A stretch of DNA of 64,000 nucleotides, taken from contig NC_063157.1 in NCBI RefSeq assembly GCF_020921035.1, positions 4,030,001 through 4,094,000 on the forward strand, written 5' to 3'. The notes beneath the pieces were generated by a model. It was not told the DNA's origin. It saw nothing but the letters and a program-made list of their open reading frames with translations, and did not search any database. The position numbers and the translations under genes are program-made. This document shows, in pieces, positions 47,801 through 59,654 of the stretch (position 1 is the stretch's first letter; the number at the start of each line of letters is the position of its first letter). Source of the DNA: Rhodamnia argentea. Lineage: Eukaryota > Streptophyta > Magnoliopsida > Myrtales > Myrtaceae.

Positions 47801-50800
47801 TTGCATGAATATGATACATCGAAGCAACAATTTTGACTTCAAGTTCTCTCTTTTAGGTAGTGCAAAGAAAGGAAACAATCACATGATTGGCAGCGTAAAA
47901 GCTTTGAAGGTTAATGGTTCGGTACTTTCATTATGTATGAGCCGCTGCTCCAGCCATCTTGTTGTTGGTTCTAGTCAAGGATATGTAAGTGTGCGTCTTT
48001 TATTCTAGGTATATAGAATTGCTTCTTTTATGATTTCCGTTGTTCTAGGTGCTGATTAGAACTTGTTCGAGAGTGATTTTTCAGTGCATGAAGATATTTT
48101 GCTGACATAATTAGTTCGGGCATATTTCATTATCTGTTGCAAATTCAAATGGGTTTTTTTTTCTTTATTTTACTTTTTTTATGGGATCTTTCTGAGGAAT
48201 GGGGGGAAATAACTCTTTCAAATGCCATAAGAATTGTCATCAGCATTCAAGTTTGCGTTTTTTTTTTTTAGCCTGGAAGAGAAATGGTTACACAGAACAG
48301 CAAGTGGGTGTGGAGAGGAGGTCCATTTTAATATCCATGTCTAAGGCTTATAAACTCTAATAGTCGGCATGTGGAGTGTTTTGCTAAGAGAAGACAACAG
48401 TAGTCTCAACAGCTTACATTACAACGTCATCAGATGTTTAGGTTTTTTCCTGAAAATACAACTTCTGAAGCAGAGTGCTCCTAGTTCTATTTCTGCTGGA
48501 CCTTTTTTTTACCCAGCGAAATCAATGAAAATAGTGGGCTAAATGAAGTTGGTTCGGGCACAAATCTAATGCACATGCCCTTTTGCTTTAGGTCGCACTG
48601 ATTGATGTAGAGGCGCCTCATATACAATTTACCAAGCAAATTTCAAGTGACATTTCTACAGGCATCATCTCTCTTCAGCTTGGTACCTGCACTTTGCATG
48701 CTTTCCAGAAGAATATATTGGTCATGTCGACGAGGGATTCATCAGTTGTGGCCGTGGATAGTGATACTGGTATGATACTGAGCAATAGCATGGTGCATCC
48801 TAAAAAACCCTCTGGAGCTCTATTTTTGGAGATATTGGGTGAGAATACAAGTTCAGCAGCATGTTTTTGAGATATTTATTGCATGAAATTAATATTCTTA
48901 CCTGTAATCCCACTGTTCAGAATTGAAGACAGAGGATGTGGTTGAGGATTCTATATTTAAGCAGGGACTATTGTTGCTATGTTCGGAGAAAGCCGTGTAT
49001 GTGTACTCCTTACCACATGTAGTTCAGGTAACGATACCGAGCGCATTTATATATTTCTTTAAGAGCCAAGAAGAGGATTATATATCTCTCTTTTTGTTTC
49101 AGGGAGTCAAGAAGGTCATATATAAGAAGAAATTCCACTCCTCATCTTGTTGTTGGGGTTCGACTTTCTATACTCCTGATGCAGGACTTATGCTTCTTTT
49201 TGCCTGTGGGAAGATTGAGATAAGGTATTGAACAGTGAATTACCTGCAACTTGGCTGATGAGACAGACGGGTCTATATCAGTCCAAACATTTCTTCAAGT
49301 ATAAAATTTTGCTTGCTTCTTCTGTCTTCTCTCCTTGGGATATGGTCATCGTGTATCTCCTAATTGAGCAGTAGGAACGCAAAACTTTTCATTAGTTAAG
49401 TCGAAGTTTTGCCGGGCATGTGATACTTACCATCATTTGAAATTCTTGTGTCAATTTTGTTCATTAGATGTTTCTGTAGGGCCCTCTCTGCGGCAATTGT
49501 GTCATATTTTGTTTTGTCCTTTGTATAAGATGATGCTATTTTGGAGTACCACTTCAAGTCTTGGCAGACAGGTGCATATGAATTCGTTTATATCTTGAGA
49601 AACCTCCTCTTTATCTAGATTAGATATGGATCTACTGAGATCCTCCTCCTCGGATCTTTAGCAGAAAGATCAAACTGAACATAGTCTATTTTGCTCGTTG
49701 CTCCATAGTCCACTTTATTCAATTAACCAGCATCTAGGCCAGGAAGAATTTATGTGAAGGTTTATCCAACTGCTTTTGAATATATATATAGAGTCATGCA
49801 GCAAGTTTGTTTAACCAAACTTTTGCTAAGCTTGTTTTCTTGTTGGGGCTGTTAGGTCCTTGCCGGAGTTATCTTTGATAAGAGAAACATACGCAAGAGG
49901 ACTCGCAGGTCCCACGTCAAGGGGAAGCGCAATGACTGACAATTTGATATGCTCTTCTTCAGATGGTCAACTTCTCATGGTACTTTTACACTGCTCAATT
50001 GTCCCAATTTTCTACTTCTGGATTTGTATGACCTTCATTTGTTTCCTGGCATAGGTGAACAAAGACCAGGAGATTTTTATTTTCTCAGTTCTACTCCGGA
50101 CAAATATGTTCAGGTGTGTGCAACCTCCTCGCCAGCCTTTGACAACAGTTCCATAAATATGGTTCCAGAGAACATCATTTAATGCTACTTATTCCTAGAA
50201 GGGAGCCTCCAATGAGAAAGCATACTTGTGACCAAAACTAGCTTGAGCTTTCTCTTAAGTTCATGAGACAAAGAACCCAAATAGATAATTCAGGCAAAGT
50301 CAAAATCTGTAAATGGAATAAGAGAAAAGGTGATTTTTTTCTGTTAGTGGGTTTCCTCTAAAGAAAATGTCTTCATACATTTTGGAGAATGAAGAGAGAA
50401 CTTTACTGTTAAAGTTCCTCCTTCAGGCTTCGTGAATTTCCTATCAGCAGTAGACTAGGAGCTCTTACCAACTGTGCATCTGCGAACTTGATGATCCACT
50501 GTATTGATCCCACATGCGTGCACGGCTGCATGCTCATCTATATTTCATTCTCTTTCTGCTCAATATGATGTGTTTTCAATTATTCTTGGACAAGGAATTG
50601 ATAGTATGGTTATGTTTCCGTAACTCTATAAAAACGAAAAAAGAAAACATATATTTCTGTCATAACTCTTGGTAGAATGGTTAAAGTTAATTTGCGTTGG
50701 TTTTTCTTCTTCTTCATAGGCTGTTGGGCTCTCTCAGCCAAGTCTACCAAAAAGACCTGGTTCATTCAGCAGAGGGCCTTGCTCCTGGGCATGCCGTTCA

Positions 50801-53546
50801 GAAGGAGAAGCCCAAGGTAGTATTAGTTGGAGTTTTTGTTGAGTAGATTATAAATTAAAAACTTGTTTGTAACGATGTTATTTTGCACAATCAGGGACTA
50901 TTTAGCTCCGTGTTTAAAGACACAAAAGTTAATAGAGAAAAGCATGCACCCGATATGTATAAAGAAGATCCTAGAGCAAGTATTGAAGAACTCTCCGCTA
51001 TCTTTTCAACTGCTAATTTCCCAAGTAGTATTGTGGACATGGATGATAGCGGTACCTCGATTGACAAAAGAGAGGATTTCGCTGGGGATGAAGATGACGA
51101 TGACTTGAACCTAGGTATGGCTGAGAACTGGGGTTTGCAGTAAATTTACCTACATATGTGCATGTTTACCCCCAACATTGTGTGTTTGCTGTTTATAATA
51201 TTCTTTGTGAACTTTAAATTTGACTGACTGAAAATTTCTTTACTGTGTGAAGATGATATTGTTATCGATGATGACGATGAAAAACCTCGAGGACAGAATT
51301 TGTTTGGAGGTCTCAACAAAAAAGTCTTGGCAAACAAATTTCAGAGCTTGAAAGGTGAGTAAGATAAATGGATTTTCCTGTAAGAGTATTAGCTGCTACT
51401 TGCAGATCTTTCCTCTATCAAAGCAACATGAAAAGTATTGGCAAAGTTTACCCAAAAAAAATAGAAAGCTACAGGTGATAGGTAAATAATTTGTCAGTAT
51501 GTGGATCCATTTTTCCAAAATTGGACATAATCTCATTTGCAGGGGAAAAAACAAAAAAACGAAAGGAAAAGTAAAGATAATCTCACTTTGTTCTACTTCC
51601 TTCAATAATTCTCCACATCCAAATGGACAGTCTTCCCTTGCCTTGTCTTGCAAGGACTGATGTGGGAGAAGATTAAACTTTCGGCTGGAAATTTTGTGCT
51701 AGGTTATCATGCAGTCATCCATTTGTTCTAGTTGCATACACAGTAGAACAAGAACATTTAAAGTGATAATGGAAAGAAGTTTCGAAACGAATAGACTGAT
51801 TAATGGAGGATAAGGACCGATGAACCTTTGTCATATGAGATATACACAGCCAAATGATATAGGTAAGTGGTGCTAAGAGTGTTCGCTAAGATCATCAGTT
51901 TTCTAGGAATTGCTAAAGATGTTGGTATCCGATGTGGTTGACATTTCTGGAGATGATCTTGTGTTGTGCTAATAATCTTGAGCTTTGTAAAGTACTCCAG
52001 CCGTAGATTACAGGATACACCCACCTCTGTTCATTTCTATCAGAAAGGAAAAGATTTAGCATCTGCTATTAGAAGTAGCTTCTGTTTTTGCCTTTTGCTC
52101 ACAGGAGAACTGAAATGAGGGGGATGCCTTGCTTCAGAACCCATGATACTAGGTTCCTTGGCAATTAATGTGGAATAAGTATGAGCGACAAGAAGATCTA
52201 TGATTCATATGCATGCAACCTGGTTTTTCTGTGTATTTGTGACAAAAATGCCACCTATACCATATGCAACACACAAATGTGCAGACAATGTCGTAGAGGG
52301 ATTAGTCTGAAGCATGGCATTTTCCTGCCTCATCACAAATGAACTAAGAAGGCACTAATATTTGCATTGGATGGTGTCTTCCATTTAAAAATTCTGTTGA
52401 CAGGAAAACTCAAGCATGTAAAGATCAAGAACGAGAAGAATTCCACAAAAGAAGAGCAACAGGATGAAAAGATTGGTTCAGTTGATCAGATCAAGAGGAA
52501 ATACGGGTTCGCTGCTTCTAGTGTAAGTATATTGCTGCCACGTCCTTCAAAGGGAAAATATTTTCGTTTCTTTCTTTGACCCTTTTGTCCTGGTTGGTTT
52601 ATACCCATTTGCCGAGCTGGAAAATGAGAGTCTGGCCGATCGAATCATGAATTCACTTTGACAATATAGTTGGCGGTGCTGCCTGCTATGTGGTTTGAAG
52701 GAATTCAAGTAGCTAGCATGTCATCGACAAGAGGGGATTCAAATGGACAAGAACCCAATGGCTAGAAGTTATTGATGAGTATTTGGATGGTAGCAGTGAG
52801 CTCGATGTCTCCATATCACAATAAGGTTCATCAGGACGTTGACTCTTTTTTATCCTAAAAGTGTGAAATTGCGAGTGTCTAATAAAAGGAGCATAAGGAA
52901 TTCTGTGATGAATTGAAACGACTGAACAGAACTTCGGAGCCTTTGGGTAAAGAAGAGGAATTTTTATGATTAGGACCCAATATTTATGCCAAATTAGGAA
53001 ACCGCACATCTTTTAATATGTGTACGGAAGGAGAGCCCTTGACCCTAAACATTCTTTTGGAGAACGTTACGTTCAAGCAAGGCACGTGGTGCTGGGGGCT
53101 GGTGTGGCTTCTTTCCTGCGGTTTACATCCTGTGATTTCTCTTTCTTACCAAAGAGCTTCATATCGTTTGATCTGTTCAACGTGCAGGAAACCACAGGCG
53201 CTGCCAAAATGGCGGAGAACAAGCTGCAGGAGAATTTGAGGAAGTTACAGGTACCGCCCCTTAAGACATTCCCTCAAGTTAATGCCAAAGTTTATACTTT
53301 TGGACGTTATTCTACCCTTGTAATGACGGGGATGTCATATACTTTAATTCATGCTTATTAAGCCGCCTCCACACCACTTTAGTTCCTTTTCCTTGTTCTT
53401 CCGCTAACACGTCAGTTCATGATTCTACTCATCCTCTGCAGGGAATAAGCTTAAAAACTGCGGAGATGCAAGGCACGGCAGAGTCATTTTCGTCGATGGC
53501 CAAAGAGGTGCTCCGAGCTGCAGAACATGACGGGCAAAGCTCATGA
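41525..53546 (+). CDS. TYN: Tomosyn/Lgl-type WD40 protein (syntaxin-binding)
   Basis: Twenty-four coding exons join in frame to 1041 residues: 41525-41563, 43716-43849, 44246-44330, 44463-44516, 44632-44723, 44808-44911, 45078-45150, 45847-46234, 46529-46852, 46928-47131, 47505-47600, 47695-47734, 47857-47984, 48592-48838, 48921-49027, 49103-49224, 49856-49979, 50055-50113, 50720-50816, 50895-51114, 51253-51354, 52404-52522, 53188-53250, 53442-53546. The protein starts MFVKKLVEKAAKKPGG, then has WD40-type repeats forming the two propellers expected of the family (HYGIPSG, ILLNVTFNNQIEVWDI, GAINFWDMSCPLP, ILVSGDQNGMVRIYKF). An acidic linker (about 905-921) follows, then a C-terminal R-SNARE-like coiled coil (about 975-1035). 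Tomosyns bind Qa-SNAREs and hold back vesicle fusion; Arabidopsis has two, one also called DAW1. The first intron is 2.15 kb and separates 13 codons from the rest. Convergent with the HMGB gene. Confidence 0.93.
41776..41826 (+). repeat. (TCATCG)n hexanucleotide microsatellite
   Basis: About eight perfect tcatcg units lie in the first intron of the tomosyn-like gene, followed by tcattttag|gtaac, which looks like both an acceptor and a donor. The repeat would encode Asp/Ser/His-type runs if exonised. Confidence 0.9.
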
Positions 53547-55722
53547 TATGCGACTTTGGTTAACATGGATCCCAATCGTCTGGGAGATATTTATTATATT
53601 ATTGGCAATGTTGATTCATTCTTTTCAAACTTTCTGTTTTGTGCGGCGTGCCCATGTGTGTAAATACGTATGTGCGTGTGGGTTTGTATATACATTCTAC
53701 CCTCTCTTTTGCCCAATCCCGGGAGTTGTACTAAAAGCAATCAATTTCACACATTGTCCTCGTTTGCACAGGCATGCTCTCCCCTTCTGGAGCCTAGAAA
53801 AGACTTCATAACCATCCAAAAAGCTTTTCGCACACTGAATTTCAACACGAGTTCTTGAAAATTGAAAACACCTTATCCCTACCTGGGACGAAATCCCAAA
53901 GTTGGTACTTCTAAGGGGCGATGTTGTCAACGATGTCCCAGCAATGAATACAAAAAATATAGGAATGGAACACGCTACCCAACTCTTCCGGACAGTTTTT
54001 GCACCTATAGCTTCTAAAAGACTCTACCACTACTTAGGAAAGCCAGTTCAGTTACAATTTGTATCAATATTAATCACAGAATCTCATCAACCTTTCAGAA
54101 AATTTTTGGAAATTACTCAAAACCGACGGTTACCATTCCTCAGCATGTAACTACTACTCATGCTAGTCCTATGGACAGACATATCTACATGACCAATCCC
54201 GCTCTTCTAAACATTCCTGAATGAGTTGAGGATAACAGACGATGCAGAGAGATTCACCCCTACCAGCAAAATGCATTTCATACCACTTACAGGATAGCTT
54301 ACATAGGAGGAAAACACTGTTAGACGATCACAAAACCCTGTCAGATCAAAAGAATTTGCAAGTAACAAGAGGAAATGCGAATGACTACTCCAGCATTGAC
54401 TTCCACGTTGAAAGCAGAAGCCAAAAACTAGATACTCACAATGCAATTGAACCCAATGGTAGAATAATAGAACCAAATGGTAGACTCTCATGATAGACGA
54501 GAGATTCCACTAAGGAAAGCTATCAACACCTACAATCCCTTGTGACAAGTAGATTCCATTCCTCAGCATCCAGAACCTATTATGGATTTGCTTTTATAAC
54601 CCACTAATCCCATGCAGAAACTGTCGGCTGACTACCCAAGACCTCACCTCAGATGACAAATGGGATCTCTACGAACTGAAAAAATGTTACCAAGTGACCA
54701 CAGGGTGGATTCTGGAATCTCTTAAGGGGAAACTACCAGAATTAAAAAGGAAGAAAAAAAAAATCCAGATATATTCTACAGCAACCAAGCAATGGCATTT
54801 GGCACTAGAAAACGTACAATTCAGGATTGATCAATCGACCGATCAAAGCACATTTAAACCATGCACAAAAAAAACCATCCAACTTCTTCATTACACAAGT
54901 TTAGAACCAGGACATAGCAACATTTGTTTACAAAATATTTGCTTACTAGCATGGGGATATGGCATTATCAGGCTCACATTGACCTTAAAATGCTACCAAC
55001 GGGAATGAATCCCATAAACACCAAGCGTTGTCTTCGCTTCTACCTCTTGGGATGGGATAAAGAGCTAGTACTTGTGCACTTTAGAAAATAAAATCTCATT
55101 GCACAGAAGACTCCAAAATACAAGATACCTTAGCATAATGGTGCACACACTATGGTACAACATCGATTGAAACCAACAGGACAACTCATCCATAGAGAAA
55201 AGCTTCTTAAGCAGGCCTGGAAAAGCCTGCTACAATAAGATCTGGAGCTAACAAAGTTCAGTCACCAAACCGGGTCTAGAAATGAATGGAATAGGATGCA
55301 GTATTGACCCACCTCGACCCCTAAAGAGGAAGTAGCCTCATGCTCATGCATAACAGACCAGAATGTTAAGACCCTTCAACATGACTGTGTCAGAGACGAG
55401 TACTACAGTCGAGATGTCACCCCTTTCAACAAGTTAAGAGATGCTTATACACATATCTCAACGAATAGATAGAAAAATTAGGGTGATGAGAGTAAAGAAG
55501 CTTATATATATGAGATCAGAGAAACAAGCTTCAGCTAAAATCAGCATAGGCAACTAACTACATCACTGTTTAAGCTCCAGAAGATACTCAAGCCAATCAC
55601 CATTCTCCTAATTATCTAATATGAAACCATTAAGGCAAACAACTACACGTCCAAAATGACAGAAATTTTTCGTTGCTCGTTGATGTAACAGTTTACACAT
55701 ACTCCTCAAGGGTAATTGTGAC
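53547..55722. other. 2.2 kb between two convergent gene ends
   Basis: Moderate GC content, with no repeat, tRNA or convincing ORF. It must hold the 3' untranslated regions of the tomosyn-like and HMGB genes. The minus strand reads like transcribed but non-coding plant sequence (T-rich, many gt/ag pairs), so a long HMGB 3' leader or a non-coding transcript is possible but unproven. Confidence 0.4.
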
Positions 55723-56957
55723 TTAGTCATCATCCTCGTCCTCCTACAATTGCCAGAACAAACAAAAGACAAATCAGTATATATACAACTTATAATGACA
55801 ACTCTCCTATTTAAACCGTCTACAGTGTCTAGCACTAACCTCCCCGCTTTCATCACCATCCTCATCATCTTCATCATTAACTTCAGATTTTGACTTATCA
55901 GACTCTTCATCGTCAGCAGCATTGGTTCCTTCAGCCTATCATTATCATTGGCAAACAGGTAAGAAAATTTTCCATAAGTACTACAACTGCAAAATGACAA
56001 AACTGACAGCAAGTTCAGAAAAAACTCAAAATTACAATACCATACCGATCTTTTGTTATATGCCTGCATCTTCTTGTTGTACTCATCCTTCCTTTTCTCT
56101 GCCTTTGCTGCAAAAGGAGCTTTCTCCTAAAAATTTACAAAACAACAAGAAAGTCAATACAGATGAAACGCTCGCAGGTAGCAGATAATACACTAATTTT
56201 TTTTTAAATAAGCAATTAATAAGATAAGATACTCACAGCTTCCGACAAGGATTTCCACTTGTCTCCACCAGCTTTACCGACCTAGTTCATTCAAATTGCA
56301 GATTGGCAACCATAATCAGCAATGCTTCGGAGAATGACTTGTGGACCAAATCAACAATTGTGTATCCGTGATTAACATAAGTGATATAAATAACTCACAG
56401 CAGCAACGGATTTGTTATTAGGATGCTTCTGCTTATACTGCACCCTGAACTCTTCCCTATATCCAAAAAACAGATTGGACAAGACAACAAAAAACCAAAG
56501 TAAAGCTCGCGTTCTCGATCGACCAGAAAAACCACCAAAATTCTCTAAAAACGTTAAAATCACGCTAAAACCTAATCGTAAGTTTCTCGATTTCCATACA
56601 TGAAGATAAAAAAGGCACTAGCAGGCCTCTTCGGCTTGTTAGGATCCTTCACGGCTTTCTCCTTCCTCGCCGTTTTCTTCCCAGCTCGCTGCGTCCCCGG
56701 GCCTTTCCTCTTCAAACTAAATATCAAGCCATAACGTCAAACAGGAGAAAGAAAAAAAAAAAAGAGCCGAAAAGCAAAGGAAACGACATCCACGCCACAG
56801 CCGAAAAAAAAAAGAGCACGGATCAACCTCCATCTCTGGCATTCGGCCTCGTCTGCAAGCTAGAACACAACAGAAACAGCAAGAGAAAGCGAAGAACGCG
56901 ACGAACTCACCTCGTGTCAGCTCTTGTCGTCTCCGCCTTCACCTTACCACCTTTCAT
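55723..56957 (-). CDS. HMGB: HMGB-type high-mobility-group protein
   Basis: Seven coding exons on the minus strand: 56957-56911, 56716-56600, 56456-56399, 56281-56237, 56126-56046, 55935-55840, 55743-55723. They join in frame to 154 residues. A basic N-terminus (MKGGKVKAETTRAD..., then KKTARKEK) leads to one HMG box (about 40-112: KDPNKPKRPASAFFIFM, KQKHPNNKSVA, GGDKWKSLSEAEKAPF, AEKRKDEYNKKMQAYNK). An acidic tail follows (about 117-154: DDEESDKSKSEVNDEDDEDG, ending EDEDDD). Plant HMGB proteins are abundant chromatin architectural factors that bend DNA and bind it with little sequence preference. Length fits the Arabidopsis HMGB2-HMGB5 group (125-144 aa as recalled). The exact paralogue is not clear. 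The leader has an intron of 99 bases (57064-56966). Confidence 0.95.
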
Positions 56958-56965
56958 GGCGAAAC

Positions 56966-57064
56966 CTGCGAGAAAACGCCGGGAAACCGGTGAGAATCGC
57001 TGGAAAATCGGTCCAAATCGGCGACACGCGCCCCGAAGTCAGCGCCGCTAGGGTTTCGCGTTAC
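56966..57064 (-). other. Intron in the HMGB 5' leader
   Basis: On the minus strand the donor is gcttacag|gtaacgcg and the acceptor ttttctcgcag|gtttcgcc, just eight bases before the start codon. Confidence 0.6.
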
Positions 57065-57078
57065 CTGTAAGCTTAGGG

Positions 57079-57150
57079 CCTGCGAGAGAGAGAGAGAGAG
57101 AGCGTGCGTGAGTTCTAGATGTGCTTTGTGTGTGTGTGTGTGTGAGAGAG
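57079..57150 (-). repeat. (GA)n and (GT)n microsatellites in the HMGB leader
   Basis: Perfect ga repeats at about 57080-57101 and gt repeats at about 57126-57143, followed by a second short ga run. On the transcribed (minus) strand the first is a CT-rich leader. Confidence 0.85.
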
Positions 57151-57435
57151 AGAGTGTTTTAGATATGCTGTGTGTTGTGCTTGTGCGGGGGGATCTTTTG
57201 TGGGAGAGAGTGGGAAAATGCCCAGGGGCAATCTGGGGATTTCGCCGATCAAGAGCTCGGGACTCGAATCGGCAGAAGCCAGTTGAAGCCCCGGGTTTGG
57301 GCGGGATTTCAAAAAGACCCGCTGCCACGTCACGGATCCCCGTGACGCTCCACCATTGGCTGGGCTCCCCTCCCGCGCGCTTCTGTGAGGAGGCCAGGCG
57401 GATCCCTCCCCCAAAGTGCACAGGGGAAGGGCGGA

Positions 57436-57467
57436 CACGTGGGCGCGCTCGAGTCTGACCGCACGTG
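57436..57467 (-). promoter_or_regulatory. Paired G-boxes upstream of HMGB
   Basis: CACGTG occurs at 57436-57441 and 57462-57467, 26 bases apart and about 480-510 bases upstream of the HMGB start codon, in GC-rich DNA. Binding by bZIP or bHLH factors is inferred from the motif alone. Confidence 0.4.
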
Positions 57468-57757
57468 CGAGACCGTCGGGCGCAATGACGACTTCGCCCC
57501 TGTAATTGTTGGGGTAGTTGGAGGAGTGCCTCAGGAAAAGTTTAGGTTGAAAGCGGCAGCGTAGATAGGATAAGCATCGCTTGCTCATTGACTTTGACGA
57601 TGGAGGGCATATTTGTAAATGCGGTTCTTTGATATTTTCTCACGTCAATTCGTCGCTCACCGTACTAAATTAGGACCTTATTTCTGATTAAGAGATGCCC
57701 CGAGTTAAAAAAAACCGCTCGCAAGAGTAAATCTCTTTTTCGAATTGAAAAGATACA

Positions 57758-57941
57758 ATTTTTTTTTTAACCGAAATTTTCCACATACAATTGACTATTC
57801 TTCAGGATAATGGGGGTATGAACGTCAATTGCCACCAATTAAGTCCCTCAAGACACGGTCAGAGAGATTCGAACCCGAGACCTCATCGGTTTAACTGTTT
57901 AAGGCTTAGGGATCTCACCAACTCAGCCAACGTCTCAGTGG
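57758..57941 (-). mobile_element. tRNA-derived SINE with 12-bp target-site duplication
   Basis: On the minus strand the element starts near 57941. It has a pol III A box TGGCTGAGTTGG (57929-57918) and a B box GGGTTCGAATCT (57876-57865), and ends in an A-rich tail (T run at 57759-57768 on the plus strand). The direct repeat TGAAAAGATACA lies on both sides, at 57746-57757 and 57942-57953. Head, promoter boxes, tail and target-site duplication are all present, so this is a well-preserved SINE about 184 bp long. Confidence 0.88.
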
Positions 57942-58225
57942 TGAAAAGATACATGATTTTGTGTTCAAACAATTGAAGAAAAAAGTGCAGTCCATAAAAA
58001 AAAAATCAAATCCTGTAATTCCTTATTGTTAAGTGCGATCGATCTTATGATTAAAAAAGCGATTTTGCTCAATAAGTTTGAAGTTAACGTGAATTTTTTT
58101 ATGTTTTTTCGCGTCGATTCATCACTCACCGTACGATGATAAGGGCCGAATTTTTATTGGGAGGTGCTTTGTGTTAAAAAAATCGTTTGCATGGTAAATC
58201 CCTTTTCGAAATGAAAAAATATAGG

Positions 58226-58700
58226 CCATATTTGGTACAACATTCCAAATGAGCATTGGGGCTCCAAAGTTCCTTGCCCAAATGCAAATGTTGTTTGGTT
58301 TATTTTTTGGCTCACTTTGGGGAGATTCAATTACATCTCAAATGCTCTCCAAAGTCCTTTAGCCCAAAGTACCTTGGGCTAAAAGGCTTTTGCGAAATGC
58401 AACTAATTTTTTTATTATTTTAATTTTGTCACCTTCATTTGCCGCCGCCGCCGCCCATCGCCATCGCCATTGCCCATTGGCCGCCGGCCGTCGCTGCCGC
58501 CGCCGCCGCCACCGCTTTTTTTTTTTTTTAATATTTTACAAAGTTCATTTTTCACCAAATAACATTTACGTCAAAGTTGCTTTCTAAATGTGTTTTTAAA
58601 ATACACATTATCAAACACTACTTGCATTTTGAAAAATGCCTTTAACCCAAAGGTATTTGCATTTTCTCAAAGTCTCTTGGCCAAATGCTAAACCAAACAG
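58226..58700. mobile_element. MITE-like element (hAT-type ends) with GCC-repeat core
   Basis: The left end ggccatatttggtacaacat and the reverse complement of the right end, ggccctgtttggtttagcat, are imperfect inverted repeats. Subterminal regions repeat ccaaatgc, ttggggctccaaag and related phrases in both orientations. The core at about 58440-58515 is a gccgccgcc / atcgccatcg low-complexity tract that gives a spurious Ala-rich ORF. No clear target duplication was seen. Confidence 0.6.
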
Positions 58701-59654
58701 GGCCATATTATGTAGAGTTCACAAATTTGAGGGGAAAAGTGCAAAAAAGGAAAAAAAAAAGAATAATTGTGTAATTCCTTGTTATAAAGTGTGGTTGATT
58801 ATTATAGTTAAATTTGTGGTTTTGTTTGCCCTTTTTTTTATTTATTTCAAAGCTCATCTTGTAAATGATAGATGTAGATAATTATCAAAGTATATGTTTG
58901 ATATTGCATGCGATAAACTTCGCTCAATTGTAGTGCTTTATTGAACTTTTTTCTTCGTTTATAAATTGCAATAACGTGTGGTGCACTCATAGCACTTTTC
59001 CATATTTTTGTGGTTCGTGAATTTGGTCCGTGCATTTTAGCCCAATATGCAATATAATCCTTAAATTTTTTGTACATGTTCGTTTCAATCCTCAAACTAT
59101 ATGAAAATGTTCACTATGGTCACTGGTCTTTAATTAATTGATGGACCGTATTAGACATTTTCACATAGTTTAGGTATTATATTGAACATTAGGCTAACAT
59201 TTATGAATTGCATCGAGCAAATTAATAATTTAGATACCACATTGTATACCGGGTCAAAGTTTATAATCCATTTGTGTTATTAACCCTAAAACATAAAAAT
59301 GTACAGCTAATATTCATGTATGACAAATAGTGTGCAATGAGAATGGTGTTAAAATAAATATTTTACATCATGCATGACAAATCCACGAAAGTTTAGATGG
59401 AGTAAAAACAAGTAAAATGATAGTCATAATCATCAGACATGACAAATCCATGACAAATCAATTTTTTCATTAGGTCGGGGATTAGAACTTGAGAATGAGA
59501 GATCGCTTTCTCTAGTTGTCTACTGTAATTGGGTTGCGAAAATAAAAAAACCTATCGATGTATGGATTATCGAATACAAGACAATTCGAAAAGGCTATGT
59601 GATTCCGAATTCACGAGAAGAAACTAGTGATTAGTATTGTCTTTACGGAGATCT

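Larger units (their letters stand above)
57640..58835. repeat. Tandem duplication of a ~290-bp unit, each copy broken by a different transposon
   Basis: Unit A (57640-58100) and unit B (58101-58835) share tcgctcaccgtac/tcactcaccgtac, then ctcttttcgaa/cccttttcgaaatg, gaaaagtgcaa-type sequence, and tgtaattccttattgttaag/tgtaattccttgttataaag in the same order. Unit A is interrupted by a SINE (57758-57941) and unit B by a MITE (58226-58700). Confidence 0.75.

Noticed and set aside
57865-57929. tRNA gene on the minus strand
   Set aside because: A and B boxes are present, but the spacing is too long, I could not form an acceptor stem, and target duplications plus an A-rich tail identify a SINE.
58390-58587. 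Ala/His-rich 65-codon ORF
   Set aside because: It is the GCC-repeat core of a MITE, not a conserved protein.
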